DNA of 64,000 nt from Blasia pusilla. Lineage: Eukaryota > Marchantiophyta > Marchantiopsida > Blasiales. The stretch lies in assembly GCA_050084515.1 (NCBI GenBank), contig CM114271.1, positions 30,070,001-30,134,000 of the forward strand. Reading direction: 5' to 3'. The notes beneath the pieces are model-generated. The model was given only the letters and a program-made list of their open reading frames with translations. It did no database searches and was not told where the DNA came from. The stretch's first letter is position 1; the number at the start of each line of letters is the position of its first letter. The translations under genes and the position numbers were made by a program. Shown here piece by piece: positions 22,060-34,639 of this stretch.

Positions 22060-23430
22060 CAACGCCTCTCACACCCACTCGCACCTTCGACACCTTTGCT
22101 GCCTCAAAGAAAAGGGCGACAGATTGAACCCAATTGGAAACTGGGTTCCGATTGCTGCGCCGCTTTGCCAACTCGCACGGAACTTGGACGTCACAAAAGT
22201 TCCTTCACCTATAAGAGTGTCAAATCAGAACTTCAATTCTGAATGCTCTTGGCTCACCCCTTCCTTCCTCACTTCACAGAAGAATGACAGAATTGGAATT
22301 GAAGTTCCAATTGCTCACTCCTCCCTCTCTGCTTCACACGCCGCGTCAAGCCGCACCTGATAGAAAGAGTCGCGCCCACTTGAACAAGCCGTGGAATAGG
22401 AACCAAAATTTTGATTCTTCTCCTTTCTTTCGTTGGCTTGAAGAAGAGCTGCGCCTTGCTTGAGAATCCATGGAATGGGAACTAAATTTTGGATTCTTCT
22501 CTCCTTCCTCTGAACGCCATGCTGAAATAGAGAGTATTGCTAACCTCACTTCTTGGGTCTGTGCCAAAGGGATCAGAACTTCAGTTCGATTGCCCTCACT
22601 ATCCTCTCCACCTCCATGTAGAGAGAACCCAACACAAGTGAGGAGCAGAATGGGAACTAGAGTTCCAATTGCCTCCTTCCTATCCTCTCCACCTTTATGT
22701 AGAGAAGACCCACAAGTGAGGAGCATAATGGGAATTGAAGTTCCAATTGCCTCCTCACTTCACTTCCCTACGCCGCTGCACTATGCCACACCGTAGTAGT
22801 CAACTGTAGTTGAAACGCTCAATTGTTCTCCAATTGAGACAGAATAGGAACTTGAGTTTCAAATCCTCCTTGCTTCCTTGTCACTCCCACTGCGCCAATC
22901 TCTGCTATGCCGTCAAGATGACCACCATGCACTTGAACCCCGCCTCGGCTCAACTGTGCTCAAAATGGAACTTGAGTTCCAAATCCCTTTTGCAGCTCCT
23001 TGTCACCCTTGCCGTGCCGTGCGGTGCCGCGCCTTTCATATGACTCGGCCCTTGCTGCTGGATCAGAATTTTAGTTTCGATTCCCACTTCGCCACTCTGC
23101 TCCGAACTGCCTCTTGGGAGGATTCTCTTGAATCAGAACTTAAGTTCTCATGCCTCCCTCAACTCCACCAACTTTGTGGATAGAAGTCCTAGTTATGCTC
23201 TAGTAACTACTCCAAACTAGTGGCGCTAGCTCCTCCACACTACTGGCACCCCAAACCTTTCCAACCTCTAATAGAGGAAAAGTTGACCACGTAACCTCTT
23301 CCTTGGTTGAACCACATTCACCAACAAGGGATATCGAAACTTCAGTTCCGATTGAATGAAGAGCTCTCCTCCTCCTCACTCCTTCTCACTTTCCAAACAA
23401 GGGCTATCAGCACTTAAGTTCTGATGCCTT
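22060..23430 (+). repeat. Array of diverged repeats with a palindromic core
   Basis: About 14 copies of a core close to GGAACTTNAGTTCCRATTGC recur, for example near 22,295, 22,475, 22,573, 22,652, 22,731, 22,965, 23,130, 23,335 and 23,410. The core is an imperfect palindrome (GGAACT/AGTTCC). Three successive units at 22,573, 22,652 and 22,731 are spaced 79 bases apart and share the block between them (CTCTCCACCT, TGTAGAGA, CAAGTGAGGAGCA). The others are spaced unevenly. Open frames here follow the repeats and are not convincing genes. Confidence 0.7.
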
Positions 23431-26400
23431 ACACAACATCTCAAATATTGCTCTCCCATCCTTTCCACACCGGTGGTCTGCTCATCTCAAGGAATCTACA
23501 TTGCTATGGGAAATATTTTGGAATCTTTCTCAAATCAGCTCTGTCTCTGGTCCAGTTTTCACAACTGGACTCAACTTTTTGCGAGCTTTCCAATGACAAA
23601 TTCACATCTCATAAAATCTTGGACAATCTAATACCATTGTGCCCTCCTTACATTTGCTTCTTGTTTGATTTTCCTCATGCCCAAAAATCATTCGATTTGG
23701 TCCAAAATCAAGCATACCTCACTCAAAATCAGCAACGAAGTGCCCACACACTTGCTGACTTGCCCACTCTCAATCAGTTCACGATTAACAATGATTTCTT
23801 CACCACAATTGTCTCGGGAACTCTATCCTTACAATTTGATCCTTAATTGCTCCACTCTTGTGCAACTCCACTAGGCTTGAGAAGTCCCCCCCTCTTCAAA
23901 TTCTGTCAAATTTGTCACATTGCACACATTTCTCAATTTAGAACATCTCACTTCGATTTCAAGAATTCTTTTGCCCCATATCTTCCCGCATTGTCAGGAT
24001 ACACTAGCTTGCAATTCCTGCAAACCCCATAGCACCACAATTGTGTTGTACACCATAAATTGAGTCTGAATTTCTCTTCTATTGAGAACCACTGTGCATC
24101 TCCTTAGGATATAAAGTTGAATACGCACTGTAAACTCTGATGAAATCTGCAATCAACCGTGCTTCATCCAAACAGCCATATGCACACTCATGATTCAGAT
24201 ACACCCTGGTGTAACAGCAAGAGGAAGTATACACAAGGATTCCCAAAATTTATGATCTCCTTATTGATCACTCCTAGCCCACTCTTTAAGAGAGAATCCA
24301 TGCTCAATACATGCAAGTCGCGTTGTATCACGGATCCCAACAAGGGTCTGCAATCCTAAGGAGATGAGCTCCAAATAAGCCTCATCTCTTGGACACCTCC
24401 ATGGGTAACATGTACACAAAGGTCACCTCCCTCTTAGCAGGCCACTACCCAATTGTAGTACATCCATACTAGCTCCCTAACAACTACACATGTGGTCCCC
24501 TCATGAGACCAACTACCAACTAACCCACGACCTTATAGGTCCAAGTGGAGCCATACATGGTTGGGAAGGTCAACCTCTCCAAGGTTGCCATTCCTCATGA
24601 AGGGAAGGATGACATATAATAGGTCACCTCCTAAGAGCAGGTCACATATGACCTCTCAAAATAGGGAAGTACAAAATCCCTCTAAGGCCTCGATATTATC
24701 TCGCCCTATGCCTCATCTGCCATGACAATGTCTTTGAGATTTGTATGAAGAAATCATGCATGTTTAGCACTTTTCTATATGATATCAAACCAATAGGAGA
24801 ACATCCATTGAAATTCTTGGTGTTTCATAAGAGAAGAGAGGCAAGAGAAGGCATAAATATAGTTTGATAGACTAAATGAGAGAGCACCGGAGTGAGCTTG
24901 AAGCCTAGGTCAAACTAGAGGTCTTTGAATAGGTGGTCTAAAGATGGATGAGGTGGTGAATATGCACATGGAGGAGATAGAGGCCTACCACCTAAAGGGA
25001 TTCAAGGAGACCTCGATTGTAAGGTTGGTATGGTTGCACAGATAGAGCAATTACAACAACTAGCATCCCTTATGGCATTAAGAGCTGCACATGCCGAGGT
25101 TTTCCAACTAGCCAACACATTACATGGGCATGGACATGTTATGTTTACCTCATATTTAGAGGTAGTCATGAAGGCTGTGATGGATGTGCCCGTAGATCTT
25201 CGGCTTAGACGTCTACCACTAGTTCATGCAATTTGCAACCTCTAGATTGTAGGAGATGCACACTAGAACCACTATAGAAAATATCATGGTTTCAAAATTC
25301 ACATAGAATATTGCTATTGGAAAACCAACTTAAAGTACATATTTTCCATTTGGTTAGATTAAGAGGTAGAGTTTATTGCCCACAATATGTCTTGCTAGAT
25401 CTAAGAGTGAAAACCTTAATGTTAGGGAAGGTGATTTTAATAGTTTTGGTCCTAACTCGTGTTAATTCTTAGTATTTTCAATTTCATATTCACATATTAT
25501 GAGATGGTGCCAATACAACATTGTTTACCATCTAACATCAGATAATGGCAAGGTTTCGATCAAAGTATTTGACAAATGAGTTATTAGTACAGGATAAGAT
25601 GTCATGCGCAGACACATCACTACACAACATACGTCGTTGTCATGCATATATAACATACACTAAACACATCACATCCATTTATACACCATTATACGAGAAG
25701 GATACATAATTGTTACCCTTATATCATACTCTAATGGACTCACACTAGGATGGAAGTGCGTCGGAGTCTCACAAGTGAGACATGAGTTGCAAAAGAGAGA
25801 TGCAAGCCTTCATGGGTATCTTAGATGATGTCCTAGGGGAGGTTGACCAAATGTCAAGTGGGCCTTATGAAAAGGTCAAGTCCCATGAGAGTTGGGTACA
25901 CAGGGGAATACGACCTTATTTTGAACTTTTTTGAGCGTTTATATATTTTAGATCATAACAACTATATCCAAGAGGAAGTTGGGATTAAAGAGATAGCATC
26001 AAAAAGATTGTGAGAATCCAATTCTAAGGCACTAAAAAATATGGACAAACGTATGAGTAGAGGTCTAGAAACTATCCCAAATTTTTGGAATGCTAGTTGG
26101 GTTGGGGTGGATTTAGGGTTTAGGAGGAGCAAACCAAGTGGACTTCCTTAGATATAGGGATGGGGTGGACATCTCTAGAATTCTATATAAGGGAAGAGTC
26201 TCCAAGGGTTTTAGGAATCTAAACTCCACCTTGGAAACCATGGGAATGAACCAAGAACACGGGATGGATTGAGATATTAGCATCGGGATTTTCAACCCAT
26301 GCCAAGTCCAAGTGGATCCATTCTGGATACCAACCTTGGACCTTAACCCATGACTCAGATATTCAGTCTCGATTAGAGCTCCTTTGAGGTCTATCGGGCA

Positions 26401-26480
26401 ATTGGGACTACTAGGCGCGTTAGCACCGTTTGATGTACCTAGACTAATAAGGAAATATATCCCAAGTATCAAATGACTTG
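23431..26480. other. Intergenic repeat-derived DNA
   Basis: No gene is supported. A plus-strand open frame of 140 codons (23,424-23,846) has no family I recognise. A copy of the shared terminus T sits at 25,600. The stretch 24,400-24,680 repeats a GGTCACCTCC word. Confidence 0.4.
25600..25636 (+). repeat. Shared element terminus T, site 2
   Basis: It starts TGTCATGCGCAGACACATCA and continues CTACACAACATACGTCG. It matches 14,885-14,921 in the same orientation with a handful of changes; the flanks differ. Confidence 0.5.
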
Positions 26481-26490
26481 CCTGTGTTGG

Positions 26491-26544
26491 GATCATATAA
26501 TGACCTAATCCCTCACTCCACTTGGATTAGGTCATTATATGATC
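26491..26544. repeat. Perfect 21-bp inverted repeat with 12-nt spacer
   Basis: The arms 26,491-26,511 and 26,524-26,544 (starting GATCATATAATGACC) are exact reverse complements. The spacer is CTCACTCCACTT less flanking pairs. No terminal-repeat element is evident around it. Confidence 0.95.
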
Positions 26545-26679
26545 TCTATCTAGATCAATTCAGAGTACATGATGACCTAAGACCCATGGTTCCACAAAAA
26601 TGAATAAGTCCGCCCTTAAGACAAACATGGACGGACAAGTTTGGACATGTCCAAGCATATGGATTGCAAAATATGGGGC

Positions 26680-26840
26680 CCACACTTATAGTTCATGGTA
26701 GAAGGCAATGCAAGGCTAGAGGGGCAATAATGTAGGAAGAAATGAGAAAGTGCGGGTCACAAAGGCAAGTTGGGAGGGAGATGAGACGAAAGATGGGAAA
26801 GAAGGGGGAGATGGGGCCCACATGGACAAGTCCTTCTATA
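26680..26840 (+). repeat. LTR-like repeat with GGGGCCCACA blocks, copy 1
   Basis: It shares TGGGGCCCACA, a GAAGGCA/AGGAAG purine-rich middle and a second GGGGCCCA-to-ACAA-TCCTT block with 28,045-28,215 in the same orientation. The pair brackets a gypsy-like fragment and may be its two LTRs. Confidence 0.45.
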
Positions 26841-27439
26841 GGACATACGTAAGTCCATGAACATCGACATATTTGCAGATATAGACTTTGTCTATAAGCA
26901 ACCTTGCCTAAGACCCAAACTCGAGAGATGCAAGGTTGGTTGACCCAAGTCATGGGTGATTTGGGTATAGATGAGTAATCAGAGTATGACTTGCTAAACA
27001 CAAGCTTCTTCGACATAAAGTATTGATGTTCAAGGGAGTAGGTGAAAAATATGTGGTATAAGAGCCAATCTTTGGTGAGATTGAACTCATTGCTGTCAGT
27101 CTTGATCGTACGTTTGGGAGAACATAAGGTTGCAATTGAGGAGAGATACGAGGAAAGGATTTGAATAGAAAAAGGCTTGAGGATGGCAACGGTGGGTGGA
27201 GCTTTGCCAAAACCTCGACTCAAGTAATGAAAACCAAGAGACAAACCATTACCTAGCTAGGAGCCAAAGATGGAGACTATGGTTCCAAATACTCTAACAA
27301 GCTTTAGGCATCAATATGTCCCAGATGCAAATGCTTCAATGGGCCCTACCGCTCCAAGTTAAAATAACACGACACTCTATGTTCAAATAATGGACCTCAT
27401 AAAGCTCATGTCAGCACAAATAACCCCATAGAGTTAGCA

Positions 27440-28020
27440 GATTGATGAGTTAGAGACAGATTGCGCATTAATTTATGGAAAGAAACCTTGTAAGATAAAA
27501 TTGCCCACTTCATTCGTAGGAATGGGCCGTGCACATAAGGTTAAAGAGCTCTTTATCAAACTTGAACTTTAATTTGAAGCATAAAGGATAGAGGAGAAGG
27601 ACAAGATTAATGTGGTAGTCATGTTTTTGAAGGATCATACCCTCTAATGGTGGATGACCTATCATAAGAAATATTTAAGCATTGTTTCCCCTTTGAATCT
27701 AAAGAGTTGGTTGGTGATTGATTTGCTCCGGATTTCAAGGCGTTGCAGACAAGTAGGATCCTTAAGCGCTTAAATACATGCTTTTAGCGCAATGTTAAAC
27801 TCAATAATATAGGTATGTTTGCAAACAAGATTCTCTTCTTTAATGAACTTAAACCTACTATTGGGAAAGGCCCTCTTACGAATTCTAGAGCCACTAAAGA
27901 CTTGCGTGGAACTATATCCACACAAGTGTGAGTTCTTCTATGATCAAGTTGAGTACTTTAGTTATACCATCATTGTTGAAAAAAAATGGATAAGTTTGTA
28001 TATAAGACGTACATGGAGTG
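27440..28020 (+). pseudogene. Degenerate gypsy fragment: gag then RT end
   Basis: Frames with several stops read VVVMFLKDHTL-WW (27,610-27,650), typical of the WW region of a gypsy capsid, and then soon after ELYPHKCEFFYDQVEYFSY (27,905-27,965), the end of a reverse transcriptase palm. Most of gag-pol between these is missing, so this is an internally deleted relic. It belongs to a different branch from the 15-21 kb element. Confidence 0.65.
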
Positions 28021-28044
28021 CCAAGTCCTGACATGGATTATAAG

Positions 28045-28215
28045 AGGTGGGGCCCACAATTTATTGCTTATTTAAGGAGGTAGGATGGGGTCGGTTGAGG
28101 CAACAAGGAGAAGGCAGCAGAGGTGGTGGTAGGAAGTAACAAGTAAGTAGAGAATACAGAGGCGACTGGGGGATAGGAAAGGGGAAAGGTGGGGCCCATA
28201 TATACAAATCCTTTA
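28045..28215 (+). repeat. LTR-like repeat with GGGGCCCACA blocks, copy 2
   Basis: Partner of 26,680-26,840; see there. TATTTAAGGAGG at about 28,068 could be a TATA-like element. Confidence 0.45.
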
Positions 28216-29000
28216 ATCGTAGAATATTTCAAGTGGAGCCATGAAGGTAACAAAACTTTGGCGATATTTTTTAGGACTTCCCCAATTAAACCAACAATCT
28301 AGATGGTTAGCATTCATGATGATACCATATTGTTCTAACCTTCATAAAGAGCTCTTGGATCTAGCATTCCAATGCATCCAAAATCGTTTGATTCTAATAT
28401 CCTGAGTTCTTGTAATAGAAATTTTAGTATAGAAAAGTGCAATTAATGATGGAAAGTTATGCAATTTTATTTGTGCACGCCAATTTCAACTAGTTCTTTC
28501 ATATAGTTGGTTAAATTGGGCTAATTTCATGTCTCTTTCTATATAGGAGTAGCTTATGCTTCAATTGGAATAGTGTGGAGCATGGAATTAAGATTTGTGA
28601 ATAAAATTATTCTTGGTGGAGTATTCCTATAACTCTCAAGCTTATAAGATCACTCTAGAGTTTCTTAATGGGAGAATACCCGTCGAGGCCTTTCCTCTTT
28701 CTTTATATATTTAGAGATAAATACAATGAAAATAATTAAACTCTTTCCATCTTTATCCTACGTGTCCTCTTCTTATTGCATGAGAGGATCTTATTTGGAT
28801 TGTAATGTCCCTATCTCATCTTATCACATTTACACCAATCTCATCATTATCTTACTCTTCACCAATCTATGACCCCACTCTCATCTTTATCTCATATTGT
28901 GCTACATGCTATAGAATCTAATTTAACTATGACTAATAAATTATGATTATAATTCCTCAACAATAACTACAAGCAAAAGGTTAGATAAGAAAAATTAAAA
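28216..29000. other. AT-rich intergenic DNA
   Basis: No gene or clear repeat is seen. Short T- and A-rich runs dominate. Confidence 0.4.
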
Positions 29001-29674
29001 TGTCTATAACTTTTGCATGAAATAATTTTTCATGGGTCAAGAACTATGGTAGCTTGTTACAACTAATGAGGCGAAGCCAAAAGATGAATAAATAGACTTG
29101 GAACATATTTGCAAGGCAAGTAATCTACTATATCTCAATAATAATGAGTTTGCCAATGATTTGTCACATTCAAGATGTTGATACATACTTATTAGAGAAG
29201 CTATTGTAGATATCTATAAAGTTCGGGAATCTTTAATTGAAACAATAATTGGACGAAGCCAAGAAAGGACCACAAAGCAATATCAAATATATTTTTGATT
29301 AGTTGAATAATATTAGAGAGACAACATAAGATTATGGTACAATTTTTTCACTCTTCAACGCCTTCAAAAAAATTATAAGTCTTTCAAGATCTCTATCTTT
29401 GTTGAAAATAAGTATCCAACCTTTCAAGAGTTAGTCTCAAAGTGAAGAAGTAAGGAGATACATCTAGTCGATAATAATAGGTCGTATAGTATAAAAGAAA
29501 ATCATCTATCTGTAGGTAACATATAAGACAAGAGAGATAGTGGTAGAATCTTTTGTGGTTGTGAAATATATCAAGAATATGGAGGAAGAGACACTTAACA
29601 TAGTTTCACTCAATTAACTTTGAAACAATACTAGAAAAAATCACAAGATGATGATAATGGTGGAAATCGTAGAG

Positions 29675-29826
29675 AATCCTTGGATCTTGCAATTACTATG
29701 CAAATTCTCTTCAAGAAGAAGAGAAAATTATAATATATAAGATTGAGGCAGAAAATCCTTGGATCTTGCAATTACTATGCAAATTCTCTTCAAGAAGAAG
29801 AGAAAATTATAATATATAAGATTGAG
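29675..29826. repeat. Tandem duplication, 79-bp period
   Basis: The block starting AATCCTTGGATCTTGC at 29,675 returns at 29,754 and is nearly identical to 29,826. The only visible change is at the junction. It lies in the copia-like region and is much better preserved than its surroundings, so it is recent. Confidence 0.9.
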
Positions 29827-30499
29827 AGTCTTATAGTGACAAAACTATGTAGAGCAACAACATCCAAGTATAGTTTCAAGACCAACAATACTCACAAACT
29901 AAACATCTCTTAACTATGACTCATCACGTATGAACAATGGTAAAAAAAGACTCTATATGAGATTGATACATCAACTCAAATGACCTCACAAGCTAATGGT
30001 TTAATAGTATAAAGCCTATAAAAGATCCTCCAATAGTGTTCACATGACTTGATACACAATATCATATCATGTTTACCAATAAAGTTATTATAACATAAGA
30101 TAGTCTTTGTGCTTTTGGAAATATTCTCTATATTTCTACCTTTGCGAGAAATTTGATTTATGTATGAGAAATAGTAGAAGAGGGATATCACAAGAAGTTT
30201 AACACAAATAGTTATTTCAGTGAAACAATGAAGGACTAAATTACAATAGCAAAAAAATCAAGATCTTGTAGCATGTTCAAATTAGATGTTTTTATCGTAG
30301 AGATTGAAACATTAATGTCTAATTAAATTTATTAGCAAGTCATAGATCTTAAGATATGGTGTAAGAAAATTAGAGATATCAATCTTCAAATAGTATAGAG
30401 TATTTAATAATCTAATATAGTAATAGGAATTTCTAAATTGTCAAGTTATTCTAAGCTATAGGTATGCCCTACTTGCTCATTTGAAGAATAAATTGAATT

Positions 30500-30950
30500 T
30501 ATATTTGCAAAGCCAAGAAGAAGAACATCCAAGATATTTGAGTTTATTCATAGTGATCTATGGATAATATTACAACATAACCGTAGTGGTTTCCAATACT
30601 TTATTATTGATGAATTTTCTAGATATATATGGATATATTTGTTGAAAATCAAGTTAGAAGTAATTTTTGTGTTCCAAACATTCAAAAGTTTGGTAGAGAA
30701 ATAGACTAGGCAACACATTCTTAATTTATGTTAGAATGGAGGAAGAGAGTATCTCTCAACAACTTTCATTGACCACTTTGGTCAAAATGACATCCAATGA
30801 TATTTCATTTGCCATCACATTCCACAACAAAATGGAGTGGCTATGTGGAAAAATCAAGATTTTTTTTAAGGCAGTCCGTGTTATGTTTGATAAGAAGAAC
30901 ATACCTAGGGTATATTAGGCACATGCTATAGTATCCACAGTCTTCTTAAT
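30500..30950 (+). pseudogene. Degenerate Ty1/copia integrase core
   Basis: Frames read FEFIHSDLW (first catalytic Asp, codon 30,555-30,557), YFIIDEFSRYIWIYLL, then a NGGREYLS stretch in which the second Asp is lost to a stop, and IPQQNGVA (30,819-30,839), followed by MFDKKNIP. Motif order and spacing are those of copia integrase. Stops and frameshifts are frequent. The sequence ends abruptly where an LTR-like repeat begins. Confidence 0.75.
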
Positions 30951-31531
30951 TTTCACCTCTTTTAGGATAGATCGGTGAGATCTAGTAGAGCACCTTCGTG
31001 AGTAGTGGAGGACATGCTCCGTAGGTCAAGGATGAGGTGTTGAGGCCTTAAGAAACCTGAGTTTCGGCTAATTTGGAGCCATATTGAGAAACTTACTATT
31101 TTAGGTAAGTGCCATTTTTACTATATGGTCAACTTTCTATTTATGTTAAGTGGCCTTTGACCTCCTACATCAGGTCAAGAGCCAAGGAGGTGACTTGGGA
31201 GCATAGGTTACCATGGAGAGAGCTTGGGAGAGGGAGGGGTATACATCAAGGAGAGAGAGCTTGAGAGCTCATTCTCTCTTTGTTGAACCTCTTGGCATGA
31301 GGCGGCGCAATCCAAGCCTCTCATTAAGAGAGTGGGTTTGGTTTGACATTGAAAGAGATATGTGAGAGTGCACACATGTTATAACTATGGTGTTGTGAGA
31401 GAAATTGGAGATATTTTGGTACTTCTTGTCTCGTTGTTTGGATGCCATGAATTAACATGGGATCGTGCCTGTTTGAGTGTGTGTTCGGTGATAGCAATGT
31501 ATGTTGTGTAGCGATGTGTATACGCACGACA
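30950..31531 (-). repeat. LTR-like repeat, family R1 copy b
   Basis: Read on the minus strand, it aligns with 51,840-52,400 over several hundred bases, including CAAACCCACTCTC, AATGAGAGGCTTGG, CTCATGCCAAGAGGTTCAA, GTTTCTC-ATATGGCTC and GATCTATCCTAAAAG. Its right end at 31,531 is the shared terminus T. It may be the 3' LTR of the copia relic to its left or a separate insertion. Confidence 0.65.
31496..31531 (-). repeat. Shared element terminus T, site 3
   Basis: On the minus strand it starts TGTCGTGCGTATACACATCG and continues CTACACAACATACATTG. It forms the end of R1 copy b. Confidence 0.6.
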
Positions 31532-34500
31532 TAGTCAATTGAAATCCAAAGAAGGAGAGTCAAGTTCTTGCAGTTGCCCGGGGGGGATTGTTTAGTAAAC
31601 GGGTTGGAGAAGCTTACAAGAAAATTCCTTTAATCATAGGCAGGAAAGCCTCACAAGCGAGCGTGTTGTTGTAAAGGCATGGCACAAAGAAGGCGCGGCC
31701 GACCCAAAGATATGTGTGTAGTGTAGAAAGGAGAGGTCATAATAGGGGGCCGCTAGGTGGTGCATATGGTTGTGTGCACGTCATCGGGGTCCAGGTAAGA
31801 GAGGAGGGAGCACGTTGCGTCATAGGGATGTGTGCAAATCCTAGGCTTGCAGTTATGTAAGATCTACAAGTATGGGTACATGCGAGATGCGGATCGTAGG
31901 TACAACGTAGTTGCCTAGTACGTTGTACCTACGAGGAGTGAAAAAGTGTGCCACGGCGAAGGGGATGAGGGTTGCGATGGAGTTATGGGTTTTTCAGTGG
32001 GGAATATATGGGAGCTCATATGTTGGCGCGACACCATGAGAGGGGCCAAGCGCCCAATGCAAGTTGGGAGTGAATGAGTTGGGGAAGGCTGAGACAAAGT
32101 TGGGGCTACGAAGAGTTGAGCGGGGATAGCCGCAAGGAGCTTAGCCGTGAGCCGTATTTGGCTAACCGCTTAACATATTGCATGCTAAAAAATAATCTTC
32201 TTCATCTTAAGAGAAGAGATTGAGACAATCATCATTGCTAAGGTCTGCATTTGCAAAAGAAAAAAAGTTGAATCAATTTTGTATGTGATAGTAGGACGTT
32301 CCTATCTAGAACCTTGTTTGCGCTAACATGCATCTCCCCATGGCCTTTGGCCAATTGGCATATCAACTAAGAGCACATATATGGCCATGTCTTTAAACAT
32401 ACCCCTCATTATCCAAGGAACATGACTTTGGTCGAGAACTTTCTTTCCTAGAAGGACATATCTCTCTAAAGCTCTTTTTTTTGTTATACGACATAAGCTC
32501 ATTGCGGAGACCAGATTGATGGACACAAATGGAAAGTTTGGAGTTAAGATCCCTACCCTTGGCAACAATGTAAAATAGCTCCACTTTTGTGGTATGCTCC
32601 TCATTATTACTGAGACGCCTCTTGTGTTTCATTTATGATCTTGAAGAGGTGGGTGTTTGAGTGATATCATATTCAACTAGTATCTCTTTTGGAGGGTTTA
32701 TGTTTCTTCCCCATTGAGATACCAATTACTCAGAAGAACCAACATCATTTTGCTTTGGCTTGAGGGACCTAAGCTTGATTGTCAATTTTTCCTTAGTAGT
32801 TACAACTTTGCTAAGGACCTTGTGAGTTTCCTTGGTTGACTCCTTGGCGGAAGCTTTGTAATGTTGGCTTGCAACGTCAAGATGGTGTGTTTTCCAAGAA
32901 AATATACAGCATCCCAAAAATACCATCTCCACAACCAATCTACCATGACTCCATTTGTTATTTTGGATGAATGGTACACCCCTTCTTCTCTACTTTAATA
33001 CATTCAAGGCTTACCTTCATCAATCGAATGCGCTCTTCTTCACAAAGACTAGCCAAAGCAAATATGTGGACCCGGTCAAATGATATCCTCTCGCCCATTT
33101 CCAATTTTGGATCTTCATCTTACTTCCTTTAATCTTTCACTATCGCCTTCACTTTCGGATAGAAATTAGGACCGCATTCAAGGTTAAGAATGGAGATGAA
33201 CCTTTTCATTTTATTTGAAAAATTATGCATCATGGAGTTTATATGTTTCTCCCTCTCTTATGTAGTAACATCATCAATCCTTTCTTGAAGCTCTACCAAT
33301 GTTGCCCATTTTGCCACATCCACCCTAGATCAATAGAGAATTGTAAGTGCGGTATCCTACAAAATGTAATGGTTAGGCCAATTCTTCTTCCAAATAGTTG
33401 CCCCCTTAGCAAGCATGTCGTCGACGAGAGGTCCAAGTACTCTGCAATATATGGAGGGATGGGTAGTCAAAACCCTCTTCACACCGTTACAATCCTAGAT
33501 CCCATGATGGGAGATGTTCCCCTCACCCACAATTCTGAAAAATGTGAGATTGCAAAGTAAGTGAGGAAGAGTGATAGAAGGCAACATTGGTGACCTCTCT
33601 CTTTGTAACGACTTGCCAAAAATTCTACAAAGTTGACAGTTATCTACTCTAGGCAATCCCTTGCATTACGACATGTCACTTGTTACTAGGAATGGTGACC
33701 CATCCCTTTGCGATGTGTCTCCTATCGCTCTTACTTATGCAACTCTATCAAAGGCAATAGGTTGATTCCTTGGCCATTTGTGGCCATGAATCAATCCATT
33801 ATAAAGCGATAAATTGCTTTGGGTTCCAAGACCCACTTTGCAAAATGATCTAGTTGACATGTCAAAGAGCAATGAGGAGCCATGATCCTTGGTAGGGTGT
33901 TAGATTTTCATGTTGTTACTTCAAAGGCTCTTGGAAACCCATCACTCTCCAATATATTTGGAGAGTGTTGGGTGTTACTTACGAGTTCATATTATTCTTG
34001 GCCAACTCTACGTTGACCATTTGGTGGGGGTAAGGGTTTAGGTTCACCTCCTCTATTGCAAAATAGAAGTTCTAAGATATTTCTCCCACTTTGCAAATTG
34101 ATGATTACTATCCAATATGTAAAAATACAACTAGGTCATCCACTTGTTTTCCATGCACTCCACATCAATATTTTGTCTCTCCCAATTTTTGTCCCATTCA
34201 TTGCGGTCTTCCTCTATGAAAAAATACTATAAAAAATTCTCATCATAGGGTTCAATGTAGAATGGCGGAAAAGTCTCCATGTAAGAAGTTATCAAAACGA
34301 AGTTTTTGAGGGTTTGCACACTTTCGTTCGCTTCAAGCTCCCAAATATAATGCATGTTTCTCAACCTACATAATAGGATCCTCCGTACTCTAAGATCCCC
34401 AACCACCATAATTTGTTTAATTTCCTAAAAACTAGTTCAAAGTTTAGTTGCAATTTAATTCTATTAAATTTTGGATTGGGAATGGGTATACCCTCTCAAA

Positions 34501-34560
34501 TATTTGATGAGCGTCCTCCCGTTTAGCGTTTCAAGGAAATCATGTGAAGACTCAACCGTC
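31532..34560. other. Intergenic repeat-derived DNA
   Basis: No gene is supported. Minus-strand frames at 32,323-32,940 are lysine- and serine-rich and might be decayed element coding sequence, but I cannot name a family. A T-rich run and short direct repeats occur. Confidence 0.35.
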
Positions 34561-34561
34561 C

Positions 34562-34639
34562 AAGTGATAATAAGAGGGGGAGAAAGGAAATCACGTGAGG
34601 ACTCACATGATTTCCTTTCTCCTCCTCTTCTTCTCACTT
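34562..34639. repeat. Imperfect hairpin, arms of about 35 bp
   Basis: The left arm (AAGTGATAATAAGAGGG...) and right arm (...CTCTTCTTCTCACTT) pair with few mismatches, the inner GAGAAAGGAAATCA/TGATTTCCTTTCTC pairing being exact. The loop is about 10 bases. Confidence 0.8.

Noticed and set aside
23424-23846. Plus-strand open frame of 140 codons
   Set aside because: It starts at the end of the palindromic repeat array and resembles no known family; coding cannot be supported.
26693-27244. Minus-strand open frame of 183 codons
   Set aside because: It overlaps an LTR-like repeat and has no recognisable domain, so it is taken as a chance frame in repeat DNA.
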